Shown in pieces: positions 1 through 13,400 of a stretch of 64,000 nucleotides of DNA; position 1 is the first letter of the stretch; each line of letters starts with the position of its first letter. Below the pieces are notes generated by a model. The model was not told the origin of the DNA. It saw only the letters and a list, made by a program, of their open reading frames with translations, and made no database searches. Source of the stretch: Siphonodentalium dalli (Eukaryota; Mollusca; Scaphopoda; Gadilida; Siphonodentaliidae); NCBI GenBank assembly GCA_032622095.1, contig CP136063.1:119494723-119558722 (forward strand). The letters are read 5' to 3'. The position numbers and the translations under genes are program-made.

Positions 1-2113
1 ACGTGTTGGACGTTTTAAGAATATATAAGTATTACACGCAGACACACGAAGTCTCAGCTTAAAATTTTGAAAAATTAGAGTTTTATCGACATAAATCGAT
101 TTGTGCGAGTGTTTGCACCAAGGTCCATATTTGACAAATTCTACCTGATATCTTTTGCTTTTGGATACTGGGGATATCTAATTTCGTACTTAGGGCTACC
201 AAGGGACGGGGGAGATTTTCGTCGGGTCAGTTTGTCCGCCTGAGGTGACCTTGACCTTGAAACGGGTACCCACAAATTACCTTGGGCGATATCTCGGTCG
301 TCAGCGGTGACATCGACGTGAAATTTGTTATGCATGGTCAACTCGGGACGGGGAATATTTTTGTCGGGTTATATGATATGCCTGTACGGGGTTACCTTGA
401 AAAACAAAAACTAATGGATCGACCAAAGCCATGGGACCAATACCGCCAGTGGCGGGCTAATCTGCTAGTATAATATATAATAAAAAATCCAATCCGAATG
501 AATAGAGCACAATCCCATTGTTGCAATCGTTCCCTGATTTTTGGTAAAGCACACCAATTCCCAAGGCTGGCGAAGGAATAGTTCAATGATTATCCCATTG
601 TTCGGCACACGCAACTCACAACCGACAAATCGCACGGGCGCTTCGAAGTAACTTCAATTACCAGAGGCTACAGGGGGCACGAACAGCGCTCTGCTTCCCC
701 CAAACACACTGCCATTACACGCCGTTACTATTTACGCACCTCTAGTATACTAAGCAGGCACATATATAGGGACGGCGTATAAGGGGAGTGCGGGTGGGGG
801 TGCATGTCCTCTGGTATAATAATTGAAGCTACATTGAAACGACCGCGCGATTTGCTTGTTATGAGTATCGCGTATCGCACAACGGGATATCATTGAAATA
901 TTAGTTTGCCAGCCCTGGGAATTGGTGTGATTTACCAAAAATACAATATATATACAACAACAGGGCGAACAGAAGGCGGTGGCAATAGTAACACATGCAT
1001 TGGTTGAATTATTTATTAACTAGTATAATAATTACATTATATTCCACAAAACTAATCCAGTTCCGAAAATATTCACAGGTACTCAGGACCACTAATCCAA
1101 TGATGAAACTAAACGAATTAACATTCACAGTTAGATCCACTAAATAGTGATATATCCAATAATCCAACAGAATCACCACTTCACTATACAGCGCTCCACA
1201 TATCCGATATAACTAACAACAGCACTTGTCTCTGAATAATCTGGAGGAACCAATGGACTATTAGTAATAATTTCGAAACAGTTTTCTTGTAAAGGCGACA
1301 CGTTTGTCACATAATAATGATGTGCAGCATTACCTTTGGCAAAAAGTAAGTTGGTTGTTGGTTACATGTCCAAATTCCTTATCATCATTCTGGCAGACAG
1401 ACTTCTTCGGAATTCATGATCCGCTTAAACAATGTATATAATATAATAGTATGACACAATCATGCGACTACCACATTTGAATTTCCAAACACATCTGCAA
1501 GTGACTTGGTTTGTGAAAACGGGTCACCCGTTAATCACCAGTCCGTGTTGTTTCGGGCATATTTATTCACATTCAACAGCGATCATTGCATGGTTAATCG
1601 GATTGTTAGGCGTGGCTAACTGGCTATTGTGTTGAATCTCGGCGAGCGCACGGATTTCACGTCGTGGTCAACACACGCTCAACGGCGCATTTCCAGTTAA
1701 TTGCATTATGTAGGGTCAATTGTGCTCTAAGTCGGTCAGAGCACGTGAATATTTCTTTACCGGAATAAATCTCGTCTTCGACTCGATTGATTCTGGTAAA
1801 GAACTATTCGTGTGCTCTAACCATTATATACTTAGACACCAATTTGTAGATGTATGCGACGAAAAGATCTCAAAACTGACAATGACCATGCTTTTTGCGC
1901 GACACTCATTTCGCAGATTGTCTATGAACTCAAACAAACCATTAACAATGTTGTTTAAATATCATTAAAATTACCAATAGCAGTATACCTGAAAATTTCA
2001 GTTGGATATTAATAATTTCGGCATTTCCATTTCTAAAATTTTTCACTTCACTATACTGCCCAACCATACCTCTAGCAGGGAGCGGCTTACTCTCAAACAC
2101 ATTGTCATCACAT
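1..2113. other. gene-free stretch
   Basis: No open frame here has a recognisable domain or credible length. The only notable signal is a doubled TGACCTTGACCTTGA at 246-260, whose reverse strand reads AGGTCAAGGTCA and which recurs near 3.6-4.8 kb. It may be a fragment of a dispersed repeat. The 3' end of this stretch lies downstream of the minus-strand lectin gene. Confidence 0.5.
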
Positions 2114-2860
2114 CTATCCGATGTATATTTGACATACATATCCCCTTTGTAATGTACATGGATTGTCCACCATTTTATTGAGTGGTGGGTTTTCTGTGTT
2201 GATCACAGCACAGTTGTTGATGTTGGCACCGTTTGGTTCACCAGAAGCCCACGAACTCCAGAGTCCTGAGCCATCTGATAAAACCCAAGAAGATCCTTCC
2301 TTAATTCCGTCAATGAAATACCGTTTGTTCAGAGGTGGGACGTCCACGTTATTCAAAATGTCAAGGAGAATGTCGTAATCTGTTTGGTTACGGACTTGAT
2401 ACAATTTGGAACCCTCTGATGAGCATTGATCAGCTGCGAGCGGGCGACTAATCTCTACAGAATGAGTTTTGTAGCAGATGGGATAATCTTGAATGCATGT
2501 ATGATCTGTTTCCACGTAACTCGGAAACTTGAGGCAAACCTGCCTTTCGCCTTGGATTCCGGTGTTTGCGCACAATTCGCTGTCCCCACATGGATTATTT
2601 TCACACGAGCCTTTCAGAGTTATGCAGCGGTCAACTAGAGGACTAACGCTTTCGCTCTCAAAAAGAAATGGGTACATTTCGCAAGATCTAAGTTTTTCAT
2701 AATACCTATGCGACTTGCACAAACCATGTCGCGAACACAGCTTCTCGCACCTTAGGTGATTTGAGGTTTGCACGCGCAATGGCCACCCTGCCATGCGCAC
2801 CCAGTTACAACATGCAGCATGCATAGACAAGATGAAGATAATAAATATCACAGTACGCAT
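2114..2860 (-). CDS. Secreted C-type lectin-domain protein with apple-like and EGF-like N-terminal modules
   Basis: Predicted 248-residue secreted protein. I chose the ATG at 2858-2860 because it opens straight into a hydrophobic signal peptide (MRTVIFIIFILSMHAACC); an upstream in-frame Met would put an Arg-rich stretch before it. After the signal comes a Cys-rich apple/PAN-like segment (about residues 20-80, with the spacing C..LC....C and CEMY), then a short EGF-like module (CENNPCGDSELC), then a C-type lectin domain from about residue 120 to the end. The lectin domain has the WASGEPNG core, NNCAV, a NPC step and a terminal GYVCQ. EPN is the tripeptide of mannose-type calcium-dependent binders. 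The usual WND motif is replaced by MVDNPC, so calcium and sugar binding is plausible but not assured. Such proteins act outside the cell in recognition or immunity. It is uninterrupted by introns, which could indicate a retrocopy. No linked gene explains its role. Confidence 0.85.
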   Translation of the reverse strand: MRTVIFIIFILSMHAACCNWVRMAGWPLRVQTSNHLRCEKLCSRHGLCKSHRYYEKLRSCEMYPFLFESESVSPLVDRCITLKGSCENNPCGDSELCANTGIQGERQVCLKFPSYVETDHTCIQDYPICYKTHSVEISRPLAADQCSSEGSKLYQVRNQTDYDILLDILNNVDVPPLNKRYFIDGIKEGSSWVLSDGSGLWSSWASGEPNGANINNCAVINTENPPLNKMVDNPCTLQRGYVCQIYIG

Positions 2861-4159
2861 CGTGTTCTGAATTCCGCGTGTCCTGCGGCGTGTGGCTCTA
2901 ATAGTTAATGTCAAATAAAACCAAAGAATTAACAATCAGATGGAAATTCTCCCGAAATTCCAAACAAATGATATTTCCAAGGCTATGCAGTGACATACAA
3001 GGCCATCTTGATGTCACATGTGTTCATAACCCCACAAATAATATCCCGGTGCTGCGGCACCGTAACCCGCCATAACTCACGGCCGGTTTGAAGATGGGCG
3101 CCATGTGAACAGATTGACTAACGGCGCTCTAAATAACTAGCATCTTGCATGCAAGAGCTGGGTACTGGATCGATTAAGAAACGTCTAGGATTGACCAACC
3201 ACAGAATCCTCGCGCGGCTGAACACATTAGCGACATTCTCTTGGATGTCAGTAGTGATTTGTTTTATAGTCTTGCATTATGCGTTATGGTCGGCTATTTG
3301 AACATTATAGGCCATATTTCAATACACAAATTACCCCGGCCCCTGGCTGCTATTTTATCCACGAATAAAACAAGTGTGCATCACATTATTTCAAACAAGA
3401 TGTGATGGTAAACACAAGGGTGACGGTGTGTCGCGAGATGTGTGCATTGTGATTTGTCAAAAAGTTAAGGTCTCATGGTGCTTTCAAATTTAGACTTCAT
3501 CTGCACCAGTGTCATATCTTTTTAACCCTTCGTGTTCGCTTCATAACATCGCGATGCTTTATTGGATTCTGTTGAAACTTGCTCTCGGTTGTTCCCAATG
3601 AGGAGACGATGTGTTTGTTTTTTAATCGTTGAAGGTCAAGGTCACAGGTGAATGGTCGTTTTCTCGATACTAAATCTGATAATTTTTTCATTAAATTATT
3701 GGGGTATTATATTCGAAAAGACTTCACGGAATACAACACTGTAAATAGTGAAGGTCGGGTTATAATTCGACGACGAGTTACTTCATTTCGGGGTCATAGT
3801 CACTTTCGAAAGACATTTCTTGTTTTTATTTTTGGAAAAAGGACATTTATTTAGTACTTCGTCCGGACTATTTAGGGATTTCTTTGTGATCGCCTCCGTC
3901 TGGGGAGAATATACAGCGTCTGGACAAACTATTGTTCGATCGGTCGAGAAACATGGCTATATGAGCGTATATGAGCGAGGTCAAGGTCAATGACACGGTT
4001 GCACGTGAAATTGGACCCTCCCATATTGTTCCCGGGATCAAAGTAGTCCTACGTACCAAATTCGAGTCGGATCGCTAGAACAGTTTTCGAGTCTATAAGA
4101 CACATACACACATACATACATATGTAAACACACATCCATAAGTTCCAAAATATATAATA
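2861..4159. other. gene-free stretch upstream of the lectin, with AGGTCA-type direct repeats
   Basis: This holds the presumed promoter side of the minus-strand lectin, but I see no clear TATA box at a convincing distance. Doubled AGGTCA-like half sites occur at 3632-3644 and 3978-3989. No coding frame is credible. Confidence 0.45.
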
Positions 4160-4322
4160 GACTAGCTGAAACAAGCTCCCTTCTGGTGCCTTTATTCAGC
4201 GTCGGAGGGGCTTGCGCAGCCCCTGTGGTCCCTTGTGCGTTAGGCGCCCGTGGCATGGCATGGCAGAGATCTACTCTTTTATATATATTGATCATATTAT
4301 TATGCTACTTCAATATATCCTC
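4160..4322 (+). repeat. Dispersed element head, ACTAGCTGAAACA type
   Basis: Begins with ACTAGCTGAAACAAGCTCC after an AT-rich tract and shares its layout with 32027-32170: a 'ttattcagcg' block, 'ttgtgcgttagg', and a closing 'ttatgctacttcaatatatc'. A related head with ACTAACTGAAACAGGCTC occurs many times between 42.3 and 47.0 kb, and a short one at about 54.85 kb. It is a fragment of a nonautonomous element; the superfamily is unknown. Confidence 0.7.
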
Positions 4323-5351
4323 GGGAAAATAGGTTCACATACATAAAGATAAACGCTTCCAAAAAATACATATGTTTCTGTTACCAGAACTTGTACGTTA
4401 CCACATGGTTCGAATTATGAACAAACCATAACCAGGCTTTATTGACAATAAGAAGGCAAACCTTGGTTTACTTAAATCTGAGTTTCAACAAGACGGGAAT
4501 ACGGACCAGTGCGGACCAATAATCCCAGCTAACTCGCTTCGAAGCTAGGTAACACATCGCGATTACCATGGTTTGGGCCTGATCTAGACTATAGTTTACG
4601 CGAAACCTGGTCCAGACCAGAGACCAGAATTCGGCCGTGAGAATTCTGGAAAATGATCATATATGAAGTATTTTAGTGATAACGGTGGAATTATTGGTGG
4701 ATATAGTTATATAATAATATTTATATGTATATACTCTCCAAGCCGAACCGCTAGTACTGATCTCAAGGGTCAAGGTCACTGTGAAAGGTCAATGTCATTG
4801 TAAAAAGTGGCTGTTTTTATCACTTCATGTCCTATTATTTGTCTTTATGATGAAGATGTCTCAATTGGTTGGACCATATTCATATTTTGTTATATTCTGG
4901 AGATCATAGCCTTTATTTTATGCCATACAGCATGTCCATGTATGATGATTATTACTTGTATGCGAGATTTTACGAAACATGTGACCAGACCAATGCCCAC
5001 CCCTAAAATGAGAAATTGCTCTTACCAATAAACAATGACCACACCATTGGAGGTGTGGATAGAGGACACAATCGTGAATTTTATGGAAAAACCATCACAG
5101 TTGGCACACATGTGTATCACATGATTATAAATCATTTGGAAAATGATCCGAAGCTTGAAACTGTACACCGTTGCCATCGCAACCATTCTGGTGAAAACAC
5201 CTGTTTTTTTTTTTGGTGCCAAATTCTGCCCATTATGCATTGCGAAAAGTAACCTCATGGAAAATTGTCTACTCTGAATCTATTTTGATTGGATCATATA
5301 CTCTTTAGAACATATACATTTTATATATGGGTAGATTCCAAATACTATTCC
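4323..5351. other. gene-free stretch
   Basis: No credible gene. It contains another GGGTCAAGGTCA (4767-4778) followed by AAGGTCAATGTCA, and an imperfect palindrome GTTGCCATCGCAAC (5170-5183) like an RFX X-box. Open frames on both strands at 5.0-5.26 kb mirror each other and have no domain. Confidence 0.45.
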
Positions 5352-6659
5352 CAAATGTATGGTAATAGGACGCATGTATATGGGAGGCCAAATTCACATT
5401 TAATAATTTAACTGCATGGGCGAAAAACTCACAATTTCAATATTGGTGTACATGTTTAAAACACTGCGGATCTTGGGAGAATTAATTTTCATCGGGGGGG
5501 GGGGGGTGAGTGGCGGGTGGTATTGTTTATACGCGCATGCGCAGATCCAACTTGTAAACCATGGCGTAGCCGAAGATATCTCCGTTTAAACGACGTATCG
5601 GGCAGCTCCGTACGTTGAGGCGTTCAGGAGATAGAGCCGTCTGAATATAGGTGGTGAAACATTGTGTGTTTTGTGGGCGTGACTACAGTCTTGCAGACTT
5701 CAAACACTCTGAGAGGTCAACGTATACAGCGTCCAGATCTGTTAATTGGAGACAGATTTTGATTGCGTAAAGGGCGATTACTATCAAGTCGGGCATGCCC
5801 TTATCCATTGAAAACTTGGTTTATCGCCAAACGATCGAGGAACACCGATTTGGACAACGCTCACATTACGTCAATCAAAATATGTACCTTAAGGGGTTCG
5901 CCAAATTAAAATGATAAATTACTATAGGAAACATTGTCAATATATTGCTCTTACATGTTTTTAAGATATCGAACGGACATTTGGTAGTGAGGGTTTTTTT
6001 TGATGTGCTGAATTCGATTGAACTGTCACCGGGTTACTGCGATGGCCCAAAATGTGTCATTGACGCCGTACATGTATCTACGAGTACCACACGAACGGTA
6101 AACTAGTATACGCCGCACAGCGAAAGTACGATTTCTGTAGTCCTATAGAACGGAAACAAATGATTTTCAAATTGTTTTAAGTTTTGCCATCTGCTTTTCT
6201 AGGAAATCGATTATCGTAAACGTCATCCCATTTAGAAAATGCGTTAGGTCTCACTGAACACCCCCACTCCGATCCTTGCCATAACTGAATGCTATGTTAT
6301 TCCACCAGGAAAATTAATGCCTGAAACTGCACAGAATAAATTAGGTAGATGGCCACATAAAACAACACATTAATAATTTCACACAATCGCTGTTAATTTG
6401 AAGTACTCGTTGCAATGGCAACGTGAACTTTTGGAGCTGTGATGACCATGTAGTACCGGAATTGGACTTTTAAAGAACTTCGTGAGTATAGGGCCTATAA
6501 TATAAATGTTTGCTGTCAATTCGATTCTTTCCAATATTGAATAATCAAAGTAAATATCTAGTTAGTGTAAATTATGGCTTTTTCCCCCACACAGCTATCC
6601 GTTTTATTAAATGTGAATTTGGCCTCCCATACACGTGCGCCAGTAATAATATAAATTTG
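5352..6659. mobile_element. Possible nonautonomous DNA element bounded by ~54-bp inverted repeats
   Basis: The left segment (about 5352-5405) and right segment (about 6606-6659) are inverted copies. The best block is TGGGAGGCCAAATTCACATT, matched on the other strand near 6606-6630. The two are 1.2 kb apart, which suggests terminal inverted repeats. The interior has a long G tract at about 5493-5507 and no transposase. I could not find a target-site duplication, so chance placement of two copies of a repeat remains possible. Confidence 0.5.
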
Positions 6660-8591
6660 TAAAAGGTTGAGAATCGCAGGGTGCTTTGGTCTAAAATAGT
6701 GAATTTCACAGGGAAAAAAAAGTGTTGTGAATTATTTCGAGATATTGTTGTGGAACAGGGATCAGTTCATGTTTCAATGCTTTAAAGTTATCATACTAGG
6801 ATTGCTAAAGTACACAATATAAGAGCCATAACTCAGGTAAAATATCTGCTTTGCGAAATAGATCGAGATATTGCTATGAACAATCCATTTATCAACTATG
6901 CATACAATCTGTCGACGTTTGTTGCAAGTTATCGCGATAGCCAAATTATTTAGTTTTTTTTTAGTAGAGAAATGAATCTTACTCTGGGCCATATAGTTTA
7001 TGTGTGTAGCTGTTGCACACGGTCGTAAATCTGCGTACCATAAATTGTGAAAATTCATGTTATAGAGATTTAGACTCGCAAGCACGGGAGCTCACCCACC
7101 GACCGCCCTATGTAAAAGTAGATTGTTTTGAATAAATATTCGACTCACTAACAACTGGGAAACGATAGTTGAACACCATTTCAATAGAACACAAAACGTG
7201 TATATTAGGCAGACGTAGGGAGGGAGAGACACCAAAGAATGAAAGACAAGGTACATGTAATATATAATATAGGTGGAGAACGGAGAGTGAATGCGGGAAG
7301 GGAAATATGATTCTTAGACCACACACTACATGTATTTGGTGGTTTGATTGTGTTATATATCCAATTATTATTTATACTCTAAGGAATGTAATATTTTAAC
7401 CTACATGCATGGAATATAGTTATATGTGTTGTCTTCTCTTAAGGGTTGTTCTCATTTCATATTCATTTATGGTGATATATATGTGAAACTCAATTTTGCT
7501 GATATTTCATGATCCAGAACAAATCATTTAGTGAAAATGTATTGCTGCTCCGATTGTATCAAAGAATTAATATCATGTCATGGCATGTCCCTTCCAATTA
7601 TTTCAATCCGCGTGTGCATATATATGTGGGTTTATCCATTGATAAAGGATATTTCAAAGATTGAAAATCATCGGATGGTGGTCATGTCAGTCCCTGTCAG
7701 TTATATCTCGGAGAGATCAACATGACGTTATCGACACATATAACTGCCATGTTGTTCCTCCGTATGCATGTCAATCCTCATCACCTCTGTAACTTCTCTG
7801 TAAGTTCTCATTATTTTCAACACGTTCGATATATACTAAGTCCCCGGAAAGTTGCTAATTTCTGAAGTTGTCATATATAACAATCCTACACCAGCAGCGT
7901 GAACAATAGCGACAGTTGTGTCCTCAAGAAAAAACATATATTGAGGCCAGTCTTCGATTTTGTATTAGGTATGCCACAGTATGGTGTCGACGGGTGTTTC
8001 CTAGGGCTAGTGAGTCACACATTACCGGCTACTGTTTAGGCCGCGATCAGTGGTAATGTCATACTGATCACCCAGCCTCCAGCATATGAGTTTTACGAAA
8101 CATATTTTCCACAATAATTTTTTCGAAACTAATTTTTTTTTTTTACAAATTACAGGGTACCTTAGATGTCTGATTCTATGTAATCAGAATACTTCCATTG
8201 TATCGACGTCCAATGGCTTTAATGTATATATAGGTGTGTTTCTCTTCGTGTGTAGGTAAACTGGTGCCTCGTAATATGTTGTTTGACTTTAATTAACATT
8301 TCAACATAAAATAAAATCGTCACTAATGCATCAGACGGCAGCTCGGACAGTATATTTTTTAATGCGGGATTCCGGTCCCATGTAAGCTTCTCATTGGCAA
8401 TACATATTATATGGAACTGGACTGATGTATATATGTATTTCAGTACATCAACACTACATGGAGTCATTAGGGTCTCTATAGTAGATAGATAGTTAACAAC
8501 GTGTAATAGAGAGATAAATCGATAACGCTAGCTGATCGCCTACCTGTCAGCTCTAAGACTTGGAAAATCTCAATAATGTTGCCCATCGATA
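6660..8591. other. gene-free stretch
   Basis: I see only short AT-rich open frames without domains, homopolymer runs and no repeat shared with the rest of the window. Confidence 0.4.
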
Positions 8592-9265
8592 CTACCAAAC
8601 ACATGCAAATTAAACAATCTCGATTCCGAGTTTTCCAATTGTTTTCCCTTTACGTATTTCAGTGGAATTTGCCAAAGCCTCGACAAACCCTCCCCCACCC
8701 AGGGATACGCGTTCTCCATTGGGCAGCTTTCTTTTATAGTAGAGCAGTGAAACTTTGCGGGCCTATATCTAGGGATATTGATGTATCTGCGCATGCATTA
8801 GCATTGCTCTTTCATTAGTCTGTTTGGATTTGGCTGGAAAAAGAGAGGGTTTTAGATAGAGCAATACATATCACCTGTTAACAACATTATACGCTACCAG
8901 GAGAAACCCGTTCACTCTAAAACACAGAAAGCCACATTAAAGTTGCTTGTGGATATTACTAACCACATCCACTCGTCAAAATTAAAAAATCTCGATTCGT
9001 GATTGTTACTAATATTTCCACCTTACGCGTTTCGCTCGAATTTGCCAAAAGCCTCGGCCTAGCTCGCACGTGCTCTTTCGTTGGGCACTTTTGGTATATA
9101 TTTTGACTAAATGTAAGAACGAGTTTAGTCATGAAATTTCCAACTATTGAACATTTGATCAAAGTTTCGCGCGATTAAACCATCTCAATCTCCTGTCGCA
9201 CGTCCACGTCTGACAATTTTCGCAAATTTTGGAATTCAGTTTGCCATAATTCTTCCCTTTTGATG
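8592..9265 (+). repeat. Degenerate direct repeats, ~375-bp spacing
   Basis: The block from about 8600 to 8735 (AATCTCGATTC..., GAATTTGCCAAA.GCCTCG, CATTGGGCA) reappears at about 8978-9095 with the same order, and a weaker third copy starts near 9172. Short open frames on both strands here fall inside the repeat and are unlikely to be genes. Confidence 0.6.
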
Positions 9266-12200
9266 TCGCTGGAGGATAAACATATCGAATATCATTCGCC
9301 GACTGGAAGACACCCATGTGCTGTTACCATCCCTTGTTAAGTAATCCTACTAATTTGCTATGATGATGGGTCCTGCTTCTTTGCTATGATGCTGGTAGGG
9401 GGAACCGATGTTGTTAAATAAAATGTATTGGTTTATTTTTCTAAAGTTGTTATTTTGCTGTGTTTGTCTAATCCGATTTGAGAAAAGGCTAGTGTGTGCA
9501 TGAAACATTCAAAAACATGTGTATTTTAAAATATCTTAATCATGGCTGATCATGTGTTTGCAAAAGCGAGAGGAATAGCCAGTTTACAATAACCAAAAGA
9601 GTCATTATTTAAAGGGACATGACTTATTCGGACTTCAAAATTTTGTCCACGTAATTTTTTAAGAAAGTGTAATATAGGTTGATAAATAAACAATATATTG
9701 ATATAACGGCTCCATATGCTCTGTTTTAAATGTCCGCACCGAAGTGAAACAATAGTTCGTTACTTCTACCACCTCAGAAATAGACAAGCAAGGAATGTTC
9801 TTTATGTTGCAGGCTATCCCCAACTTTCTGATTTAGACAACTTGAATTAGTCTTTCTGTGCCATAATAGACCGCATAAGAATTGGTATATTTACCGACCT
9901 ATGTTGAACACTGGAACCAGACCGACATCTGGACCTTCAAATCACCAATTTCCTGAAATATCTTATAATTTAGTTTTTGTGTTTAAATGTTTTGTAACTA
10001 TAATGGCTTTTAAAATGAAAATGACAACTTAGAAGAAAAAAATGGTACATTTGCAAAACAGCATCACTTTGCACTAACAACATCATATTAATTCACCAGC
10101 ACTCATCAGCATAATAGCAGGACAACTTAACCACATAACCAGAAGTGTTTTCCTCTTTCTGAGGGTGTCATGCATCAGATCACAGTTGAGCTAATATTGA
10201 CTCTCAAAATAATTACCATTCGTCGAGATAATACTCAAGCGACAACAAAAGGGAGACGTGCAAGTGTGTTTTAATTTTATGTGACATTTTCATGTAAGAC
10301 ATCACATCGATAGCTGCAGTTCGTTACTATAATTATTTTCGATCGTTTTATAAACATCAGTTCGATTAAACGGTATACCTTCGTCGGACTCTTTCTCGTG
10401 AGCTGTATTGGCGTGATCACCACCTGCATTCAAAATGCATGGCGGAGACAATGGATTTTAATGGCTTCTGCTATATATGGCTATCGTGGTCACATGTCAA
10501 TGATTTGCCCGATATCGTACTTCTAGCGAATTTTATGTTGAGCTTAAACGAATTGATTGATTGCTGATTGGCAGGCGAGAGTTCAGGATTATGTAAGCAT
10601 CATCTTAGGGACGTGGCTAGAGGATCCGCCTGTGTTGGGGTGTCTATATTGGAATGCTAGTGCCCCAGATGGAGATACTTTTGCTAGTGTTAAACCGCAC
10701 AGTTATTAGACCCCTTTAGCGTCCAAACAGATGGCCATGTCAAATTCTATAGCAGACATACAGCCAGACAAACATTCGAATATAACGATGAAATCAGCTT
10801 CCCTATTAGACACGCCTATTGTGCTGAGCGCCTGCCACCTGAGTCAATGGGACTCATTTTCCAGTTACTTTTGGGGCAAATTCTGTTTAGCAAATGGACA
10901 AGTTATATCCAAACATTAACAATGGCATTAATACCACTACTATTATTCAATGACGGGGCGTCGTTAAAATTGGAAACATGGATTTCCAAACTCTGTAGGC
11001 TCTACCCTTTCCAAAAAACATATGGATTACAAAATCCCCACAGAAAATCTGAAGACACAATGAACCGCACTAAGATTCTTGATCAGCTGATGATCGAGAT
11101 ATTATATTGCAAGTTTCATCTGATTCGGAGACAAAACAAAACAAATTGGTTCAACGACCACCTCTCCCCAGACCCACAATACTGAACCGAACCAAAAGCG
11201 CTCTTTATTCCGTTCAAGTCGGCATGTGATACGACCTTCAATGTCTGACCATTTTAGAGGAGTTTCGGTCGCAAGCAGATCAGCCCAAAACACGGATTTC
11301 CATGACTCACAACTCTTGTGTTTCTAATCTGATTTCAAAAATCTGTTTCGTTAATGATTTTGTTTTTGGAAAATTTTGCCCCACCCTAATTTCTAAATAT
11401 AATACCGACCCTGTCCAGGTTTCGTTTTCGAACTGAACTGACAACGACCAACATGACTGTGAATATGTAATAATACGGGAGAACATCTGAGGTGTGCCTA
11501 TTTATGGGCGGTAACTCCACAGGGAAAACGCGGACACAAATGTTGATGCCCGTGGCCAGTAGGGCATATCGAGGTGCACACAAGGTCCAATTTTTGATGC
11601 TCTGTTCTTTATAATTTCTGAGATAATAACATTATTTTTTTTTCACATAAAGTGAGATACCTCCTTGGAGAAAACGCTGACAATATTCCTTATATGACTA
11701 TTAGTTAGAACTCATTAGCCCCAATTTACGTACACCCTTTGAATGTGCTAGTCCTTATACTTCAAAATTTGTTAAGTATAACCATAGAGAAAAATAATCG
11801 TAAATGGGAGATAACTCTGTGAAGAAATCTTGTTTCGAAATCGGGATACCGTCATTTTCAGTAGCCCTTAGATACCTATATTCCCTAGATATTGCGCGTT
11901 CTTATTGCCATTAGTATTTCCAATTAAACAGAAAACGACCGCAATAGAAAAACAAAATACTTCCTTGGTTACACCATGGAAGTATAATAAAATGATACAA
12001 CCCATCATGTAGAAGACCCTGTGTATATGAAGTTCTGAGAACTAACGATGATCTGAATTGGTCACTCTCATCGGTATATTTTTGTATGTGTGATAAAGGT
12101 AAACAAGTTCTGAAAATTGTGATGAAGGCACCCAGGTTGGGAATAATCGTGATAAAGGTACCCGAATTGTTATTGGTTAATGGAGCAGACTGCGTGCAGA

Positions 12201-12814
12201 TGGAAAATTATATAATTAATACATAGACTGGGTGACCATTCAGGGACTAGTCATAAGGTGAGAGAATACGCTGCTGTGCGTACACATCTTTGTCACATAT
12301 TTACTGTGGGTAGCCTATGGGTATGGATGCTGAACCATATTTGAAAAGTTAGTTAATGAGTGTTTTTTGATTTTCTGAGATTTCTGGTTACTTTTCAATA
12401 AGTTTAGCTGATTGGCATTTCATCCGGATTGTTATTTAAAACAGTTCACACCCTCTGTCTGCCTTATCCTGCAATGTTCACCGTTTTTCATCAAACTTTG
12501 GGGTGGTCCCCAATTGCCATTGAAAAAAACTTGCGTTGGAAGGGTCGGTATCTAAGATCGGAAATAAAAACAAATTGCGTTCCCGGGGATTTCCCAAAAA
12601 TAAAAATATAAAATATTTCAACCTTGTATCCTGGAGTTTCATGTCCCCTACTTGTTGGGGATTTCCTGAAAAGTAACGATTATATATATTGGATATTCGA
12701 TGGTTTCGGCAATGGAATTTAACATTGTCTCACTTATTCCGTCGTGACCATGTGTTTTATTCAGTTTGAGCGAGTTTAATGCCAACACATTTCACCCAGA
12801 GTGAATTTGGGAGT
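9266..12814. other. gene-free stretch
   Basis: No recognisable coding domain on either strand. The largest open frame (10847-11185) has no signal peptide, motif or splice context that I can support. Confidence 0.4.
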
Positions 12815-13400
12815 ATATTTAGGGGTGGATTATTATTTTGGGATAATGAATCTTTAACCGGTCATCCAGTCTCTCTCCAGATTTTGCTTTTGCGAACTTG
12901 TTCATGTTATTGCTTTTAATCCTCGTAAATTCTAATACCTTTGCCACGTATAGGGGCGATTGCATTTTTACCGCTGGGTTTCGCAAATTTTCTCGTTGGC
13001 GAATTTCTTTTATAATGTCGGAATTAAACAAAAGTTTGTCTTTTGGGCGTGTTGTCACTTTCACTGGGATTGTTTCATTCATGGTGGAGAAAAATTTATT
13101 CTGGAAACTGTTAATAGCCGTATCTATATCGGACACAGATACGAGATCATCCAAGTTTATGTGACCATAAGCAGGTTAGTTGCCCTTTGAAAATTTGCTC
13201 CGATATAGTTCTAGACCATTCTCTGGAAAGAAGTGGTGGAAGAGTAGTCGAGTTCCAATGTTACATATTCACCAGAGTGGGACATCGATGTCTAAAACCC
13301 GGAAGAACTTTCTTGTTAAGATGGGATCAAGCAGTGTATTCGAAGAATTCATGATTCTGGTAGGGGCCTGTTATAACAATTTTAATACTGTACCTATATG
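12815..13400 (-). pseudogene. LINE relic: end of endonuclease domain and endonuclease-RT linker
   Basis: Read on the minus strand this fragment follows, in order and across several frame changes, the same stretch of the retrotransposon at about 23.77-24.35 kb. It has a PTR..NSSNTLLDPIL block, the decayed region around the endonuclease SDH motif, RATNLL, DDLVSVSDIDTAINSF, TIPVKV, LLFNSDI..EIR and the basic linker ending in ERLDDRLK. It carries at least two frameshifts and has no reverse transcriptase. It is therefore a short internal fragment of a related but older copy. Confidence 0.85.
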
